DNA from: an uncultured Bacteroidales bacterium
Lineage (GTDB): Bacteria; Bacteroidota; Bacteroidia; Bacteroidales; F082
DNA length: 64,000 bases
Direction of reading: 5' to 3'
Assembly: GCA_900318085.1 (NCBI GenBank)
Contig: ONJF01000001.1
Span: 96,557-160,556 of the forward strand
Shown: positions 27,014 through 35,748 of the stretch, one piece after another
Layout of the letters: every line of letters begins with the position of its first letter
Numbering within the stretch: position 1 is the first letter of the stretch
The notes under the pieces: generated by a model
Seen by the model: only the letters and a program-made list of their open reading frames with translations
Database searches by the model: none
Told to the model about the DNA's origin: nothing
Position numbers and translations under genes: made by a program

Positions 27014-27838
27014 ATGAGATTAATCATCGATGCCGGATCAACCAAAATGGAATGGATCCTGATGGAAGGAAACGTAGTGAAATCGCGTTTCATGACCGAG
27101 GGATTCAACCCCAATTATTCCGACAGGCAATGCCTTGTAGAGACGTGCCACGGCGCGTCTCTACCCAACGAAATCCATTCGATACATTATTATGGAACGG
27201 GTTGCGGCAATCCTCAGAATTGCCAAATGATCGGAGAGGTGTTCCAAAACCGTTTTCCTGATGCTGAAATCCATGTCACCCACGACCTGATGGCTTCATG
27301 CCATGCCGTTTTAGGTCACGAAAAAGGCATCGTCTGCATTCTTGGAACGGGATCGAACGCCTGTGTCTATGATGGTGATGAGATTGTGGACAGGGCCGTC
27401 TCCCTTGGTTATCTCGTCGGTGATGAAGGCAGCGGCATGCACATCGGCAGGGAAGTGGTGCGGTCGTATTTCTATGGCTTCATGCCCGAGGACTTGAGGC
27501 AGCAATTCGAAGCTGCCTATCAGTTGGAGTTGAATGATTTCGTCCATCATCTGTATCACGAGGGACAACCCTCAAAATACCTGGCTTCCTTTGCCGAATT
27601 TGCGGGCGAGCATAAGACACATCCTTATATCCATGGGCTGGTGAAAGCTTGTTTCAAGGCCTTTGTCGAAGCTTTTATCCTACGTTTCAATGACTGCAGC
27701 TCTATGAAGATTGGCTTCGTGGGCTCGGTGGCTTTTCATTTCAGCGATGTCATGGAAGAGACCTTGTCCGACTACGGCCTTGTCATGGGCGAGGTCCTGC
27801 AGACTCCAGCCGCGGGTTTGGTGCGTTATTACCAATAA
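27014..27838 (+). CDS. BadF/BadG-family ATPase, N-acetylglucosamine-kinase-like
   Basis: An actin-fold (ASKHA) kinase-like protein. The phosphate-1 loop is LIIDAGSTKMEW at the N-terminus, phosphate-2 is CILGTGSNACVYDG (about residues 113-126), and LVGDEGSGMHIG is typical of the BadF/GlcNAc-kinase group. At 274 residues it is near the Bacteroidota family length. The stretch CLVETCHGASLP (about residues 41-52) is encoded by a family D palindrome (27137-27164), so part of the N-terminal domain loop is repeat-derived. The likely reaction is ATP-dependent phosphorylation of GlcNAc or a related amino sugar; this is family inference. The second TPR kinase begins 18 nt after its stop. Confidence 0.82.
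   Translation: MRLIIDAGSTKMEWILMEGNVVKSRFMTEGFNPNYSDRQCLVETCHGASLPNEIHSIHYYGTGCGNPQNCQMIGEVFQNRFPDAEIHVTHDLMASCHAVLGHEKGIVCILGTGSNACVYDGDEIVDRAVSLGYLVGDEGSGMHIGREVVRSYFYGFMPEDLRQQFEAAYQLELNDFVHHLYHEGQPSKYLASFAEFAGEHKTHPYIHGLVKACFKAFVEAFILRFNDCSSMKIGFVGSVAFHFSDVMEETLSDYGLVMGEVLQTPAAGLVRYYQ
27137..27164. repeat. family D palindrome copy 3, inside a coding sequence
   Basis: GTAGAGACG (27137-27145) and CGTCTCTAC (27156-27164) are perfect 9-bp arms; the inner bases GCC/GGC can also pair. It is translated in frame within the GlcNAc-kinase-like gene. Confidence 0.8.
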
Positions 27839-27843
27839 ATGTA

Positions 27844-27851
27844 TATCTTTG
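27844..27851 (+). promoter_or_regulatory. -7 element for TPR histidine kinase 2 (possibly leaderless)
   Basis: TATCTTTG ends 5 nt before the ATG at 27857, so transcription would begin at or next to the start codon. Confidence 0.55.
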
Positions 27852-27856
27852 TGGCG

Positions 27857-29836
27857 ATGAAGAAACTGTTTTTACTCATAGTATGCCTTTGTTCGATGGT
27901 CGCGGCCAATGCCCATGAAATCGACAGTCTGTATGCCGTTTTCCTCGGCAGTCGTGGCGAAAACGCCGTGCGATTGGCCAACGTGATTGTGACGATGGCG
28001 GGCGACTCGGCTGGCTTTACGAATGTTACCCCGTCGGATGTCATGAACGATAAGTTGCTCAAGTCATTGATCTTTTGGCATTTCGATCGTTCCGAGATGG
28101 TGGAGGTCATCAGTTATTCCAACAAGGCTCTCGAGCAATATAGCCAGAAAGAAGACCTTTTCAATATGGCAGGGTGTTATAATACCCTTGGCGTGGCTTA
28201 TCAGCGTACTGGTCAACTTGAAGAGGCTATTGACAGTTACAACCGTTGTAATGAACTTATGATGCAACTCAACGAGCAGGAATCCAATCCGTTTTATGAG
28301 AAGAACATACGCTACACTACCAATAACATGGCGGCCATCTATAGCTCGATGGGCGAATTGGATAGGGCAGAGGAAATGAATTCAAAGTGCATCAATCTGA
28401 TGGGCGAGTTGGTTGATGACCGTGACTATCAAGATATGGCGACCTACCTGCATAACCTCTCCGATATCTATCTTTCGCAATCGGAAAGCATGGAGGGACA
28501 GCGTAGAAAGGAAAAAGTGGAGAAGGCTGTGGCGCTTTCCGAGCAAGCCCTGGAGTATTCACTCGACCACAATGACTCGCCTAACAAAGTGGCGCAACGT
28601 CAGATGGTGTTGGCACGTGCCTATTTTGCTGCTGGTCGTGAAGACGAGGCCTATACGATGATTGAGGAAGCTTTGCATTCGGCGGAGACGGAGGAGGATC
28701 TTTTCGTTCAGGCGGAGATTGAGACTTTGTTTGGACATTTCCTTCTTGTCGATGGGCAATATAGGGATGCGGAAAACCATTTTCAGAAAGCCATTGCCCT
28801 CTCGAAGGAAGGTAATTATGACGAGTGTCTGCTTAATGCCTACAAGGGGGCCTGCGATGCCTCGAGGCATTTTGATGCAAACAAAGCCTTGGCATATTAT
28901 GAGATGAGTTCAGCCCTAAAAGATTCGATTTTCAATGAGAGCCAGCAAGCTCTCGTTCGTGACTATCAGGTGAAATACGATCTTGCTGAGAAAGAACACC
29001 AGTTGGAGATTCAGGAGAAAAACAACCGGACACAAGCCGCAGAAATCATCATACTGTTTATCTTTGCTGGATTGCTCATCATCATCATGGTCATTTTGGT
29101 GCGTCTGATTCGCGTTAGGAAGAAGCAGAACAAGACATTGGCACGGCTCAACGAGACCCAGAACCGTATCCTTTCGGTCGCCTCTCACGACGTGAAGAAC
29201 TCAGTGTTGGCGCAGAACATGGTGTTGAAGTTGGCCAATGAGCATTTCGACAGCCTCAGTCGCGAGGAACTGAAGGAGAACATGGTGGCGCTGAAGAAGG
29301 GTTCCGATGAGTTGAAAGACAAGCTCTACACCATTCTGCATTGGATCTATGGCGAGTTGGGCAAGGAAGCCAATCCGCCGGCGATGTTCAACTTGTTGCA
29401 GACCGTAGAGGAAGGCGTCAGGCCTCACAACGAGGAGTTGAAAGTCAAGGGCTTGGTGGTAATCAATGACATCGCGCCCAGCCTGCAATGCTACGATAAG
29501 GTCAACGTGTTCAATATCGTCTTCCAGAACTTGCTCACCAATGCCATCAAGTTCTCCAAAGAGGGAGGTGAGATTACGGTGAGGGCTGTTGAGGAAGACA
29601 AGCAGGTATGGGTCGAAGTGATTGATCATGGCGTCGGTATCAGCCAACAGCGTTTGCAAGAACTGATGCACGAAACGGTGAAGCCGACCGAAGGCACTTA
29701 TGGCGAGCGCGGCACGGGCATAGGTCTTTTTGTCAGCCGTCAGCTGATGGTGAAAAATGGTGGACAACTGCTTATCGAGAGCGAAGAAGGACAAGGTACC
29801 ACCATTAAGTTTAATGTGAAAAAAGCTAGATTATGA
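27857..29836 (+). CDS. TPR-domain sensor histidine kinase, copy 2
   Basis: A paralogue of the kinase at 14898 with the same plan: signal peptide (ends AANAH), periplasmic TPRs (FNMAGCYNTLGVAYQRTGQL and others), one membrane helix (IIILFIFAGLLIIIMVILV, about residues 400-420), then the kinase core. The phospho-acceptor box is ILSVASHDVKNSVLAQ, the N-box NLLTNAIKFS, the G1 box VIDHGVGIS and the G2 box GERGTGIGLF. ATG 27857 is preferred over 27839 because the promoter element lies between them and the signal peptide starts at MKKLFLL. Its TGA overlaps the ATG of the next gene (ATGA), so kinase and regulator are translationally coupled. Confidence 0.87.
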   Translation: MKKLFLLIVCLCSMVAANAHEIDSLYAVFLGSRGENAVRLANVIVTMAGDSAGFTNVTPSDVMNDKLLKSLIFWHFDRSEMVEVISYSNKALEQYSQKEDLFNMAGCYNTLGVAYQRTGQLEEAIDSYNRCNELMMQLNEQESNPFYEKNIRYTTNNMAAIYSSMGELDRAEEMNSKCINLMGELVDDRDYQDMATYLHNLSDIYLSQSESMEGQRRKEKVEKAVALSEQALEYSLDHNDSPNKVAQRQMVLARAYFAAGREDEAYTMIEEALHSAETEEDLFVQAEIETLFGHFLLVDGQYRDAENHFQKAIALSKEGNYDECLLNAYKGACDASRHFDANKALAYYEMSSALKDSIFNESQQALVRDYQVKYDLAEKEHQLEIQEKNNRTQAAEIIILFIFAGLLIIIMVILVRLIRVRKKQNKTLARLNETQNRILSVASHDVKNSVLAQNMVLKLANEHFDSLSREELKENMVALKKGSDELKDKLYTILHWIYGELGKEANPPAMFNLLQTVEEGVRPHNEELKVKGLVVINDIAPSLQCYDKVNVFNIVFQNLLTNAIKFSKEGGEITVRAVEEDKQVWVEVIDHGVGISQQRLQELMHETVKPTEGTYGERGTGIGLFVSRQLMVKNGGQLLIESEEGQGTTIKFNVKKARL

Positions 29837-30405
29837 TGCGTAGCAAAAAAATCGGAATCCTGATGGTCGAAGACCATCCGCTCTATCGGGTTGGCCTTCG
29901 CATGGCATTGTCATATTCAGGCCTCGATTGCGTCATCAAGGCCGAAGCCGAGAATGTGAGCCAGGCTTTGGAAGTCCTCAAGCAACAGCCCAACGAGATT
30001 GATTTGATCCTTTTGGATTATTTCCTTCCTGATGGCACGGGCATGGATGTGCTGAAGGCGGCCAAACAGATGCTTCCCAATATTCTCAATGGCTTTGTCA
30101 GCAAGGATGTCACTCCACAAGGGCTTGCTACGGTCATCACCTCCGTTTTTGCAGGTAAGGACTATTTTGGCCATGACTCTGAGGAACTCTCGTCGGAAGG
30201 TGCGCAGAAAAGCGAAAGCCTCACGCAACGCGAACTCGACATCATCCGTCTTTGTGCCTTGGGCAAGACCTCAAAGGAAATCGCAGACGAGCTCTTTATC
30301 AGTGCACGTACGGTGGAATCCCATAAAAACAAGATTTTCAATAAATTGGGTTGTGATTCGACCACCGAAATGGTAAACTATGCCTTCTTGAATGGCTTGG
30401 TTTGA
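29833..30405 (+). CDS. LuxR/NarL-type response regulator, copy 2, with shortened receiver
   Basis: A paralogue of the regulator at 16778. The acidic pocket (VEDHP), phospho-acceptor Asp (LILLDYFLPDG) and conserved Lys (GFVSKDV) are present. Between KAAKQMLPN and ILNGFVSKDV, however, about 22 residues are missing compared with copy 1. The lost part would hold beta-4 with the switch Thr/Ser and helix alpha-4. The reading frame is intact. The HTH is complete (SLTQRELDIIRLCALGKTSK, FISARTVESHKNKIF). The gene overlaps the kinase stop by 4 nt and its 3' end overlaps miaA on the other strand by 28 nt. Whether phosphorylation still switches it is doubtful. Confidence 0.88.
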   Translation: MMRSKKIGILMVEDHPLYRVGLRMALSYSGLDCVIKAEAENVSQALEVLKQQPNEIDLILLDYFLPDGTGMDVLKAAKQMLPNILNGFVSKDVTPQGLATVITSVFAGKDYFGHDSEELSSEGAQKSESLTQRELDIIRLCALGKTSKEIADELFISARTVESHKNKIFNKLGCDSTTEMVNYAFLNGLV

Positions 30406-31292
30406 CGGATGACTTCCTCCAAATCATCGGACGTTACCCATTGGTAACTTGTGTCTTTTCTTAACCAGGTCATCTGCCTTTTGGCGTATTGCCGCGTGTG
30501 GATCTTGATTTGTTCCACAGCCTCATTAAGGCTGCAGTCTCCATCGAAATAGGCAAACAATTCCTTGTAACCGACGGTGTTTAAGGCATTCAGTTGGCGT
30601 TTGGGATACAGGGCCTTGGCTTCGTCCAACAATCCCTGCTCCATCATCAGGTCGACGCGGCGGTCGATGCGTTTGATAAGCTCCTGGCGGTCCCAGAGCA
30701 AGGCGTATTTCTTGATGTCGAAGTCGCGCTGGGCAGTATTGCCGCTACGGAAGGAGGTGAAAGTCTGACCAGTTTGGTAGCAGACCTCCAAAGCGCGTTG
30801 CAGGCGGCGTGGGTTCTGTTGGTCGACAGTGGCATAATAATCTGGGTCGAGTCGCTGCAAAGCCTCTTGCATGCCATGCAAGCCTTTGTCTTGGTATAGT
30901 TTCTCGACTTTTTCCCTTATTTCGGGCTGTACATCAGGCATGGCGTCGATACCGTTGCAGACCGCATCGATGAAGAGGCCGGAGCCACCAGTCATGATGA
31001 CGACGTCGTGGGTCTTGAAAAGCTCGTCCAATAACTGAATGACATCTTGCTCATAGTCTGCCACGTCATATTTATCCTCAATGCTGATGTGATGCACGAA
31101 GTAGTGTTTTGCTTGGCGCAACTCTTCTGCGGTGGGTGCTGCCGTACCAATGCTCATCTCCTTGTAAAACTGCCGGCTGTCGGCGGAGAGGATGACGGTA
31201 TCCAAAGCCTTGGCCAACTCAATGGCGAAAGCTGTCTTGCCCGAGGCGGTGGGACCAGCGATTACTATTAGTGTTTTGTTTTTATCGGACAT
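30378..31292 (-). CDS. miaA: tRNA dimethylallyltransferase
   Basis: Transfers a dimethylallyl group to N6 of A37 in tRNAs that read UNN codons. The Walker A is IAGPTASGKTAFA at the N-terminus, followed by LSADSRQFYKEMSIGTAAPT, which positions the catalytic and tRNA-contacting residues, and QNPRRLQRALEV further on. Its 304 residues are normal. It is convergent with response regulator 2 and overlaps it by 28 nt. A family B repeat lies between its start and the CCA-transferase gene. Confidence 0.96.
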   Translation of the reverse strand: MSDKNKTLIVIAGPTASGKTAFAIELAKALDTVILSADSRQFYKEMSIGTAAPTAEELRQAKHYFVHHISIEDKYDVADYEQDVIQLLDELFKTHDVVIMTGGSGLFIDAVCNGIDAMPDVQPEIREKVEKLYQDKGLHGMQEALQRLDPDYYATVDQQNPRRLQRALEVCYQTGQTFTSFRSGNTAQRDFDIKKYALLWDRQELIKRIDRRVDLMMEQGLLDEAKALYPKRQLNALNTVGYKELFAYFDGDCSLNEAVEQIKIHTRQYAKRQMTWLRKDTSYQWVTSDDLEEVIRQTKPFKKA

Positions 31293-31331
31293 GAGACTTT
31301 AGACTGAGCTGGGTTACTATTGCGCTTTTAA

Positions 31332-31421
31332 CCCTCATGGCGGAGGAACATCCGCCATCTCCCAAGCACGAAGACGAATCCTTATTGCTTGGGAGATTGC
31401 GGGTCAAGCCCGCAATGAGGG
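31332..31421. repeat. cloverleaf-forming repeat, family B copy 2
   Basis: Outer stem CCCTCAT/ATGAGGG; hairpins GGCGGAGGAACATCCGCC, TCTCCCAAGC..GCTTGGGAGA and TTGCGGGTCAAGCCCGCAA. The outer stem continues into the flanks: TGCGCTTT (31321-31328) pairs with AAAGCGCA (31425-31432). Confidence 0.88.
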
Positions 31422-31459
31422 TATAAAGCGCAGTTTTTGGCATATAGCCTATGGACTTG

Positions 31460-32935
31460 TTATACTTTATTCGGCACGGGCCCGTTATTTGCAACCACAA
31501 TTGGTTCTTGGATTTCCTTCATTACACTGAGGCCTAGCTTTTGGCCTTCTTCCTTCATAAAGGCATAAGCCTCCTCGAAGTTGTTGCCGATGACTCCGTC
31601 AAGAATGGCATCGCGGATGGCGTTTTTGATGACGCCGACCTCGCGTCCCTCGGGGATGCCGAAGGTCTCCATGATGGCGATACCATCGATGGGCGGCTGC
31701 CAGTTGCGCAGGTGGTCCTTGGCCTCAATCTCTTTCAGTTTCTCCTGCACGATTTCGAAGTTGTGATGGAATTTCTTTACCTTCTCTTCGTTCTTCGAGG
31801 TGATGTCGGCATGACAGAGCAGCATCAGGTCGTCGATGTCGTCGCCAGCCTCGAAGAGGAGACGACGCACGGCCGAGTCGGTGACGATATCCTCGGCGAG
31901 GATGATAGGACGCATGTGGAGTTGCACGAGCTTCTGGACATATTTCATCTTCTCGTTGAGTGGCAGCTTCATGTCGGTGAAGATCTTGGGCACCATTTTG
32001 GAGCCTTTGAACTCGTGGCCGTGGAAGGTCCAGCCCGTGCCGTCCTCCCAACGTTTGGTGAGGGGCTTGGCGATGTCGTGCAGCAAGGCAGCCCAGCGCA
32101 GCCAGAGGTCGTCGCTCTTTTCGGCCACTTGGTCGAGCACCTGTAAGGTGTGCAGGAAGTTGTCCTTGTGGCCCCTGCCTTGTACCACCTCGATGCCTTT
32201 CAGTTGCGCCAGTTGAGGGAAGATGAGTTTCAACAGTCCGCTTTCGTCAAGCAGTTTGAAGCCGATGGAGGGTCGGGGCGAAAGGATGATTTTGTTCAGT
32301 TCCTCGGTGACGCGCTCCATGGAGACGATTTTGATGCGGTGGGCGTTGCGTTTGATGGCCTCGAACGACTCGGACTCGATGTAGAACTTCAATTGTGAGG
32401 CAAAACGCACGGCACGCATCATGCGCAAAGGGTCGTCGGAATAGGTGATGTCGGGGTCCAAAGGAGTCCTCAACAGCAGTTCCTCCATGTCATCCATGCC
32501 GTTGAAGCGGTCGATGAGTGTGCCGTAGTCTTCAGGGTTGAGGCTGAGCGCCATAGCGTTGATGGTGAAGTCGCGGCGGCTGATGTCGTCTTCCAGGGTG
32601 CCGTTTTCTACCACGGGCTTGCGGCTGTTGCGGTCGTACGACTCTTTCCTGGCGCCCACAAACTCCACCTCCATGCCATCGAAGCGGATCATGGCCGTGC
32701 CGAAGGCACCGTAGTATTTGGCTTCCTTGTGGCCGGGCAGGAGGGAGGCGACCTTCTTGGCCAGCGTGATGCCGCTGCCCACGGTCACTACATCGATGTC
32801 ATTCGACGGGCGGTGCAACAGGATGTCGCGCACATAGCCTCCGATGACATAGCTCTTGTAGCCCAACTCATGGCTGGCAAAGGCAATTACCTTAAAGATC
32901 TTGCTGCTGATATGTTTCTTGAAGTCGTAGTTCAT
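31460..32935 (-). CDS. tRNA nucleotidyltransferase (CCA-adding type) with HD domain
   Basis: A class II nucleotidyltransferase of the poly(A) polymerase/CCA family. The catalytic head has YVIGGYVRDILL and NDIDVV (metal Asp pair) at about 30-45, then GTAMIRFDGMEVEFVGARKE. RRDFTINAMAL and DPLRMMRAVRFA are the following conserved blocks. The C-terminal half carries an HD phosphohydrolase domain (LHDIAKP, FHGHEFKG). It probably repairs or adds the 3' CCA of tRNA; HD-bearing versions can also act as phosphatases. The start ATG shares one base with the clpC stop (TGATG), so the two are coupled. Confidence 0.9.
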   Translation of the reverse strand: MNYDFKKHISSKIFKVIAFASHELGYKSYVIGGYVRDILLHRPSNDIDVVTVGSGITLAKKVASLLPGHKEAKYYGAFGTAMIRFDGMEVEFVGARKESYDRNSRKPVVENGTLEDDISRRDFTINAMALSLNPEDYGTLIDRFNGMDDMEELLLRTPLDPDITYSDDPLRMMRAVRFASQLKFYIESESFEAIKRNAHRIKIVSMERVTEELNKIILSPRPSIGFKLLDESGLLKLIFPQLAQLKGIEVVQGRGHKDNFLHTLQVLDQVAEKSDDLWLRWAALLHDIAKPLTKRWEDGTGWTFHGHEFKGSKMVPKIFTDMKLPLNEKMKYVQKLVQLHMRPIILAEDIVTDSAVRRLLFEAGDDIDDLMLLCHADITSKNEEKVKKFHHNFEIVQEKLKEIEAKDHLRNWQPPIDGIAIMETFGIPEGREVGVIKNAIRDAILDGVIGNNFEEAYAFMKEEGQKLGLSVMKEIQEPIVVANNGPVPNKV

Positions 32936-35529
32936 CAGACTTGGGCTTCTTCTTTGGCTTCCTTGAGGACTCTTTTCTCGTTGGGAATGATGTTGGCGAT
33001 GGTCTCTTCGCCGTTTTCGGCCAAGTCGATGCTGATGGTGTCGCCGATGTGGAGGTTGGCTCCGATGATGGCTTCGGCCAAGACATCCTCGACATACTTC
33101 TGTACGGCACGCTTCAGCGGACGGGCGCCATATTGTTCGTCCCAGCCCTTCTCGGCGAGGAAGCCCATGGCCTTCTCGGTGAGTTCCATCTTGTAGCCCA
33201 TTTCTTCAACGCGTTTCACCACATCGCGGATCTCGATGCCGATAATCTTTTGGATGTCGTCCTTGTCCAAGGCGTTGAACATCACCACATCGTCGACGCG
33301 ATTGAGGAACTCGGGCGCGAAGGTGCGCTTCAAGGCGTTGTCGATGACGCTCTGCGAGTATTCGTTCTTGGAGTTGAGTTTGGCTTGTGTGCCGAAACCG
33401 ACGCCCATGCCGAAGTCCTTTAACTGGCGCGAACCAATGTTCGAAGTCATGATGATGGTGGTGTTCTTGAAGTCGACCTTGCGACCGAGGCTATCGGTGA
33501 GCTGGCCGTCGTCGAGCACTTGGAGTAGTAAGTTGAACACATCGGGATGGGCCTTCTCGATTTCGTCGAGCAAGACGATGGAGTAGGGCTTGCGGCGCAC
33601 TTTCTCTGTGAGTTGACCGCCTTCTTCGTAGCCTACATATCCGGGAGGCGCTCCTACGAGGCGCGAAACCGCGAACTTTTCCATGTATTCGCTCATGTCG
33701 ATGCGGATGAGGGCGTCTTCGCTGTCGAAGAGGAACTTGGCCAGCACTTTGGCAAGGTAGGTCTTACCGACACCCGTGGGGCCAAGGAAGATGAACGAGC
33801 CGATGGGCTTGTTCGGGTCTTTCAGTCCGGCACGGTTGCGGCGGATGGCACGGGTCACCTTCTTGATGGCCTCGTCTTGGCCGATGACGGTACCAGCCAA
33901 CTCGGTCTCCATGTGCATCAGGCGGTCGCCTTCGTTTTTGGCGATGCGCTGCACGGGCACGCCGGTCATCATGGCGACGACCTCGGCGACATTCTGTTCG
34001 GTGACTACTTGGCGATGTGTCACGGCGTTGTCTTCCCATGCCTGCTTGGCGGCCTCTAACTGTGCCATGAGCTTCACCTCTTCGTTGCGGAATGCTCCTG
34101 CCTCCTCGAACTTCTGCTCGGCGATGGCGGCTTTCTTTTCCTTTCGGACGGCTTCGAGTTTCTGTTCCAACTCGGTGATTTCGGCGGGTACGTCGATGTT
34201 CCTGATATGGACGCGGGCGCCAGCCTCGTCCAAGGCATCGATGGCCTTGTCGGGCAGGTGACGGTCGCTGAGGTAACGGTCAGTGAGTTTCACGCAGGCT
34301 TCGATGGCCTCTGGCGTATAGGTGACCAAATGATGGTCTTCGTATCTCGACTTGATGTTGTTCAGTATTTCGATGGTCTCGGCGGGCGTGGTGGGCTCGA
34401 CGAGGATTTTCTGGAAGCGGCGTTCCAAGGCACCGTCTTTCTCAATGTATTGGCGGTATTCATCCAAGGTGGTGGAGCCGATGCATTGCAACTCGCCACG
34501 CGCCAAGGCGGGCTTGAACATGTTGCTGGCATCCAAGGAACCGTTGGCGTTTCCTGCTCCGACGAGGGTGTGGATCTCGTCGACGAAAAGGATGATGTCG
34601 CGGTTGTTCTCCAACTCATGGAGGATGGCCTTGATGCGTTCCTCAAACTGGCCTCGGTATTTGGTGCCGGCCACGATGGAGCCGATGTCGAGCATGACAA
34701 CACGTTTATTAAATAAGGTGCGCGGCACACGATGCTGCACGATGCGGATGGCCAGGCCTTCGGCGATGGCCGACTTGCCCACGCCAGGCTCACCGATGAG
34801 GATGGGGTTGTTCTTCTTGCGGCGACTGAGGATTTGGGCGATGCGCTCGAGCTCACGCTCACGGCCGACGATGGGGTCGAGGCGGTTCTCCTCGGCGGCC
34901 TTGGTGAGGTCGCGGCCGAAGTTGTCGAGCACCGGGGTCTTGCTCTTGAGGTTGCTTGTCTTCTTGGGCTTTTCCTGTTGTGGCCGTATTTGGTTCATCA
35001 AGTCGTCTTCCTCTTCCTCCTCATCGTCCTCGAAGATGTTGGAAGCATAGCCTTGTTGTTCTTCGGGTGTCGATTCTTGCTGTTCGCTGTTTTCGGCCGT
35101 GAAACGCAGTAGTTCCTGCTTGAAGTTATCGTAGTTGATGCCTTCAAATTCAAGGTTTTGCGAGATGATGTTGTTCTTCTCGTGCAGGATGGCCAGCATG
35201 AGGTGCTCGGAGCGGACGATGTCCGAATGGAACTCCTTGGCGATGATATAGGTGAACTTCAGCACGCGCTCGGCCTGCTTGGTCAGCGGTAAGGCCAGCA
35301 CTTGGCTGGTGTTGCTTGTGGCGGTGCGCACCGAGGCTTCCAGTTTCTTCGAGAAAACTTCGATGTTCAGGTTGAGGTTCTCCAAAATCTTGATGGCGCT
35401 GCTGCCACCTTCCTTCAACATACCCAGAAAAAGGTGCTCCAACCCGACATATGCGTTCCCTAAGCGTTGTGCCTCCTGATGGCTAAGTGACAAAATGGCA
35501 CGAACGCGGGGAGAAAATTTTGCATCCAT
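32935..35529 (-). CDS. clpC: ATP-dependent Clp protease ATPase subunit ClpC
   Basis: A double-AAA+ unfoldase that feeds substrates to ClpP. The N-domain (FSPRVRAILSLSHQEAQRLG) is followed by an acidic linker (DDEEEEEDD, about 170). AAA-1 has Walker A GEPGVGKSAIAE and Walker B ILFVDEIHTL. A short middle coiled coil lies near 440-500, and AAA-2 has GPTGVGKTYLAK and IVLLDEIEKAHPDVF. The short middle domain, and not a ClpB-type long one, supports ClpC over ClpB. It is 864 residues. Promoter on the minus strand at 35604-35611, divergent from gyrA. Confidence 0.94.
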   Translation of the reverse strand: MDAKFSPRVRAILSLSHQEAQRLGNAYVGLEHLFLGMLKEGGSSAIKILENLNLNIEVFSKKLEASVRTATSNTSQVLALPLTKQAERVLKFTYIIAKEFHSDIVRSEHLMLAILHEKNNIISQNLEFEGINYDNFKQELLRFTAENSEQQESTPEEQQGYASNIFEDDEEEEEDDLMNQIRPQQEKPKKTSNLKSKTPVLDNFGRDLTKAAEENRLDPIVGRERELERIAQILSRRKKNNPILIGEPGVGKSAIAEGLAIRIVQHRVPRTLFNKRVVMLDIGSIVAGTKYRGQFEERIKAILHELENNRDIILFVDEIHTLVGAGNANGSLDASNMFKPALARGELQCIGSTTLDEYRQYIEKDGALERRFQKILVEPTTPAETIEILNNIKSRYEDHHLVTYTPEAIEACVKLTDRYLSDRHLPDKAIDALDEAGARVHIRNIDVPAEITELEQKLEAVRKEKKAAIAEQKFEEAGAFRNEEVKLMAQLEAAKQAWEDNAVTHRQVVTEQNVAEVVAMMTGVPVQRIAKNEGDRLMHMETELAGTVIGQDEAIKKVTRAIRRNRAGLKDPNKPIGSFIFLGPTGVGKTYLAKVLAKFLFDSEDALIRIDMSEYMEKFAVSRLVGAPPGYVGYEEGGQLTEKVRRKPYSIVLLDEIEKAHPDVFNLLLQVLDDGQLTDSLGRKVDFKNTTIIMTSNIGSRQLKDFGMGVGFGTQAKLNSKNEYSQSVIDNALKRTFAPEFLNRVDDVVMFNALDKDDIQKIIGIEIRDVVKRVEEMGYKMELTEKAMGFLAEKGWDEQYGARPLKRAVQKYVEDVLAEAIIGANLHIGDTISIDLAENGEETIANIIPNEKRVLKEAKEEAQV

Positions 35530-35603
35530 ATAATTACAATTCTTTTATTTTCAATACTTTAATAAAAAAACCAACTTTTCACTTGTCAGATTCATTCAGA
35601 GTG

Positions 35604-35611
35604 CAAAGGTA
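35604..35611 (-). promoter_or_regulatory. -7 element for clpC
   Basis: Minus strand TACCTTTG followed by CACTC; 74 nt before the clpC ATG. Confidence 0.65.
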
Positions 35612-35703
35612 CAAACAAAAACCGCGCCGCGCCAGTGCCAAAGTCAGATTCTTTAAAATTGAACAAAATCCACCTTTTTTGCACAACCTATCGGATTATT
35701 TTG

Positions 35704-35711
35704 TATCTTTG
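35704..35711 (+). promoter_or_regulatory. -7 element for gyrA
   Basis: TATCTTTG followed by CACC; 37 nt before the ATG at 35749. A TTTTTTG tract about 20 nt further upstream could serve as the -33 element. Confidence 0.72.
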
Positions 35712-35748
35712 CACCCTTATTTGTAAAAGCGAAAAATAACACCCGAAA

